Shown here: piece after piece, positions 60,235 through 62,793 of the stretch
Layout of the letters: each line of letters begins with the position of its first letter
How positions within the stretch are numbered: the stretch's first letter is position 1
Source: SFFI01 sp964398655
Lineage (GTDB): Bacteria; Bacillota; Clostridia; Saccharofermentanales; DTU023
Assembly (NCBI GenBank): GCA_964398655.1
Contig: CAYNNG010000009.1
Coordinates: 1 to 62,793, forward strand
DNA length: 62,793 bases
Direction: 5' to 3'
Notes under the pieces: model-generated
Databases searched by the model: none
What the model was told of the DNA's origin: nothing
The model's input: only the letters and a program-made list of their open reading frames with translations
Program-made: the position numbers and the translations under genes

Positions 60235-61146
60235 ATGCTTAATTTTTCCTTAAAGCAGTTGGAAGTCTTTGTCGCGATTGTGGAAACAGGCTCATTTACC
60301 AAAGCCGCCAATCGTCTCTATATGGCGCAGTCCACAGTTTCCGCCCACATCCGCACCCTGGAGTCCGAGCTAGGTGTCTTATTATTTCTAAGAAATTCCA
60401 AGCGCAAACTCCAGGTAACCGAGGTAGGCCGCCGTATTTACAGCTCCGCCTGTGAAATTTTAGAGCGCTGCCGCAGCTTGGAGGATGAAATTCTCATCGA
60501 TAAAAGCAACGAACTCTGCATTGGCGCCTCCACGGTCCCTGCGGCCTGTCTCCTCCCCCAATATATCCCCGGCTTTTCCTACCTGCATCCCGAAGCTAGA
60601 TTCTCTGTTAAAGAAGGTGACTCCTCCTCTATTCACCGCGCCCTCATGGAAGGAGACGTTCAGGTCGGCCTGGTCGGTTCTTTCGTCAAGCACCAATCCC
60701 TGCAATACGAGGAAATCGCTCAAGACAATATTGTCCTTATTACCCCTGCCCGCGAACCCTACTTGACCAAGCAAAAGGAAGGGGCCTTGGGCAAAGAGTT
60801 CCTCAGTCATCCCCTCCTCTTCCGCGAAGCCGGCTCCGGTACCCAGAGGGTTATCGACGACTACTTTAGCAAGATAGGTCTGGAGAAAAACAAGCTCAAT
60901 ATTGTGGGCCGCTTTGAAAGCTCTGACGGAATTATCAAAATGGTTAGTCGCGGGCTGGGCTTGGCCTTGATTTCCCGCCTCCTGGTAGAACCCTATGTTA
61001 AAGACGGCGTAGTTTTGCAGTTTCCCTTGGAAAAAGATCCTGGTGCAGTTGCGCGGTCATATTACCTGGTCAGCCGTAAGAACTCCGATAACACCGGCTT
61101 AACCCAGAAATTTATCGAATACATCAAAGCCAGCAGTAATGCTTAG
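60235..61146 (+). CDS. LysR-type transcriptional regulator
   Basis: This 303-aa regulator has the N-terminal winged helix-turn-helix LEVFVAIVETGSFTKAANRL and MAQSTVSAHIRTLESELGV, followed by a periplasmic-binding-like effector domain of normal length (CysB/CbbR style, with VGLVGSF and GLGLALIS). AAGGGGG precedes the ATG. Target genes and ligand are unknown. Confidence 0.93.
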   Translation: MLNFSLKQLEVFVAIVETGSFTKAANRLYMAQSTVSAHIRTLESELGVLLFLRNSKRKLQVTEVGRRIYSSACEILERCRSLEDEILIDKSNELCIGASTVPAACLLPQYIPGFSYLHPEARFSVKEGDSSSIHRALMEGDVQVGLVGSFVKHQSLQYEEIAQDNIVLITPAREPYLTKQKEGALGKEFLSHPLLFREAGSGTQRVIDDYFSKIGLEKNKLNIVGRFESSDGIIKMVSRGLGLALISRLLVEPYVKDGVVLQFPLEKDPGAVARSYYLVSRKNSDNTGLTQKFIEYIKASSNA

Positions 61147-61257
61147 CCCATCCGCTTACAGCCGTATGCTTGTTTTTTCAAAGCTATTTTGCTATACTGC
61201 CAAAACAGCTTTGAACTAAGCCCGCTTTTTGGCTGGCTGACAAAAGCTTCATAACTT

Positions 61258-61347
61258 GGAGAAGTACCCAAGTGGTGAAGGGGACGGTTTGCTAAACCGT
61301 TAGCAGGGGCAACCCTGGCGGGGGTTCGAATCCCCCTTTCTCCGCCA
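61258..61347 (+). tRNA. tRNA-Ser (GCT)
   Basis: A class II tRNA of 90 nt: acceptor GGAGAAG with TTTCTCC, anticodon arm ending in loop TTTGCTAAA (anticodon GCT), the long variable arm typical of serine tRNAs (AGGGGCAACCCT-like), T-loop TTCGAAT, and encoded CCA. It reads AGU and AGC. Confidence 0.96.
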
Positions 61348-61364
61348 AACCTTCTTACGAAGGG

Positions 61365-61392
61365 AAAAAGCCCGCCATGCGGGCTTTTTTAC
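61365..61392 (+). terminator. Intrinsic terminator of tRNA-Ser
   Basis: AAAAAGCCCGC-CAT-GCGGGCTTTTTT is a perfect stem with a run of T, 18 bp after the tRNA. It overlaps an in-frame ATG upstream of the sortase gene, which shows that ATG is not the sortase start. Confidence 0.88.
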
Positions 61393-61415
61393 TCTACATA
61401 GAAAATGAGACTTTT

Positions 61416-62288
61416 ATGATTTCTGATCAAGATAAGCCGGCCATACAGCCACAGTCTTCTTCGTCTTCTGCGCGCAAAGCTGAGGCCTCAGCCAAGGGAG
61501 CTAAGTCTGCTCCTCAAGCGGGTTCTCCTGTCCCGCAGAAAGCCAAGCCCAAGGCCAAGGCCAAGGCCAAAACTCGCACAGAATTAACTCCCGAAGAGAA
61601 AGAGAAGAATGCTAAGAAGATCAAGATCACTTCTACTTTGGGGACAATCCTCATTATTCTGGGTATCTTAGGCATTCTTCTTCCCTACTTTAACTCCTGG
61701 CTCCTGGGCCGTAATTCTGATATCGATCTGACCGGCATCAGCGCTGCACAAATGCAAGCCGCGCAAAAAACCGGCGAAGACGTGCCTTTTGATGAAATCA
61801 AAGAAGTCGGCTTCTTCGACTTTTGGCCACTTCTAGGCAAGTGGAAGACAGAAGATATCGCAGGGGAACTGATCATTCCCTCCCTGGATATTGACCTAGC
61901 CATCTTTAACGACGCAGAAAATATCAATCTCCTGGCAGGAGTTGGCCAACTCCTGCCCGACCGTCCCATGGGCGAAGGCAACTATGTCCTAACCGGCCAC
62001 CACGTACAAGGTAAGGGCACCCTCCTCCATAACCTCATGGATGCCGAAATCGGCGCGAAAATCTACATTACCGATAAGGATAAACTCTACATTTACAAGG
62101 TCCTGGAAACCGTCCAAAAAGACACCGACGCCATCCACATGCTGGACGAAGAACGTCTGGATAACTACGACGATAAAGACGCGATCGTCTCCATCATGAC
62201 CTGCTACCGGGGCCAAGCCAACTCCCGCTGGTTTGTCATCGCCGGCCTGGAGGAAGTCACAGCTTACGACCCCGCCTTAATTAAGTAG
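61416..62288 (+). CDS. srtA: Class A-like sortase
   Basis: This ~290-aa protein begins at the ATG at 61416; the earlier ATG at 61377 lies in the tRNA terminator. A Ser/Lys/Ala-rich basic cytoplasmic tail (repeat KAKAKAK) precedes one membrane segment at ~71-97. The sortase beta barrel shows H195 in VLTGHH, C263 in SIMTCYRG and R271 in SRWFVIAG, the catalytic His-Cys-Arg. Sortase A anchors LPXTG proteins to peptidoglycan; the only weak candidate substrate in this window is the gapped Cna-B-like protein. No pilin or class C sortase is adjacent. Confidence 0.93.
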   Translation: MISDQDKPAIQPQSSSSSARKAEASAKGAKSAPQAGSPVPQKAKPKAKAKAKTRTELTPEEKEKNAKKIKITSTLGTILIILGILGILLPYFNSWLLGRNSDIDLTGISAAQMQAAQKTGEDVPFDEIKEVGFFDFWPLLGKWKTEDIAGELIIPSLDIDLAIFNDAENINLLAGVGQLLPDRPMGEGNYVLTGHHVQGKGTLLHNLMDAEIGAKIYITDKDKLYIYKVLETVQKDTDAIHMLDEERLDNYDDKDAIVSIMTCYRGQANSRWFVIAGLEEVTAYDPALIK

Positions 62289-62328
62289 AAAGTCCCAACT
62301 TACGGCCCCACTTTGATTAAGTAGGACG

Positions 62329-62793
62329 GCTGGTAGTTAGTAATTGGCAGGTCCGCCTGAAGGGGGTATTGCACACCTTCTTATTGGCCCAAAGCTCTTT
62401 GGGTGGCCTAAAATAGTTGGCACATCGACTTTTTCCTGGTTTTGCACACCTTTTTTAGGCTCTCGAAGACTCGTGAAGACCAGATGGTAGTAGGCACTTC
62501 CTTGAAAATGGTATTCTGCCTACTCCTTCTAGGGCGGAGCAGTCCAGGAAAGTGTAGGCAATCCGGCTAAAAGCGGAAAATGCCAGGTTGGCACTTCCAC
62601 TTAAACTTGGTTCTGCACACCTTCTCTAAGTAGCCTGATCCAGAAAAGTGTAGGCACTTCAGCCGAATGGGCTTTTTGCCTACTCTTTCTTGAGTCCCAA
62701 GGGCTTTAGAAGGCCAGAAAAGTGTAGGCACTTCAGCCGAATGGGCATTTTGCCTACTCTTTTCAGTTTAGCGGAAGTCTGCGAGGACAAAAT
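62329..62793. repeat. Noncoding ~74-bp palindromic repeat array at the right edge
   Basis: At least six units run to the end of the window. Their GGCA-type cores begin near 62344, 62417, 62491, 62588, 62651 and 62725 (spacing 73, 74, 97, 63, 74; an extra half unit starts near 62551). The two best copies share a 42-bp block with one mismatch. Each unit is an imperfect palindrome: GTAGGCA near one end and TGCCTAC near the other, or GTTGGCAC with TGCACACC in a variant form. No gene is supported in the array. Confidence 0.85.

Noticed and set aside
61377..61415. N-terminal extension of the sortase
   Set aside because: The ATG at 61377 lies inside the tRNA-Ser terminator hairpin.
62329..62793. 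Possible CRISPR array at the right edge
   Set aside because: Only two units share a long identical block; the others diverge strongly, unit spacing varies from 63 to 97 bp, the interior is palindromic throughout and no cas gene is present.

Overview
The window looks like a scaffold from a metagenome-assembled or draft genome of a Gram-positive bacterium of the Bacillota, probably class Clostridia. The evidence is the gene order cysS-mrnC-rlmB-sigma-H-like, a 6S RNA, a V-type ATPase instead of an F-type one in this stretch, ECF-transporter S components, a sortase and several single-lipobox lipoproteins. Base composition is near 50% G+C. Two runs of exactly 100 N (8258-8357 and 36796-36895) are scaffold gaps. 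TTG start codons with good ribosome binding sites recur (folE, cysS, the TadZ-like gene, hutU, atpA).

Left part (1-16352), mostly minus strand. A proteostasis and folate block runs tig, clpP, clpX, folE, then one gene fusing FolB, FolK and a nicotinamidase, then a basic disordered protein. A tRNA-Arg and a gapped Cna-B-like surface protein follow, then maf on the plus strand. A second minus-strand block holds metK, comF, a 6S RNA gene whose promoter lies in the end of comF, cysS, mrnC, rlmB, a sigma-H-like factor and a lipoprotein.

Tad/type IVb pilus-like block (16649-21811), plus strand: a TadZ-like protein without a P-loop, the TadA/CpaF ATPase, a TadB-TadC fusion, a Flp1-like prepilin with a very long leader, and an FHA-domain protein whose end overlaps the convergent upp gene. 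The genes are tightly packed and probably form one operon. Prepilin peptidase, secretin and TadD are not in the window, so this looks like a reduced Gram-positive Tad system.

Middle (21744-45830): upp, threonine aldolase, a 540-bp noncoding region with two abutting DnaA boxes, pepC, a CAP-domain protein, a tRNA-Arg, two tandem MgtE magnesium transporters, a lipoprotein, a PatB-type aminotransferase, a nitroreductase, an S41 protease, a lone urocanate hydratase, a decayed SDR pseudogene, a glycosyltransferase, an AlkD-like protein, two FMN-type reductases, a MATE pump, a serine beta-lactamase-like lipoprotein and dihydrolipoyl dehydrogenase.

Right part (45973-62793): an ECF S component divergent from mnmA; a second S component followed by a P-loop kinase; a complete nine-gene V-ATPase operon (H-I-K-E-C-F-A-B-D) whose K subunit keeps all five Na+ ligands known from Enterococcus hirae; a second MATE pump, a stand-alone Smr-like protein, a LysR regulator, tRNA-Ser, a class A-like sortase, and a 74-bp palindromic repeat array running off the right edge.

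The most unusual items are the FolB-FolK-nicotinamidase fusion, the reduced Tad locus, the right-edge repeat array, the dispersed GAGGGTGTCTC terminator-like family, and the DnaA-box pair.
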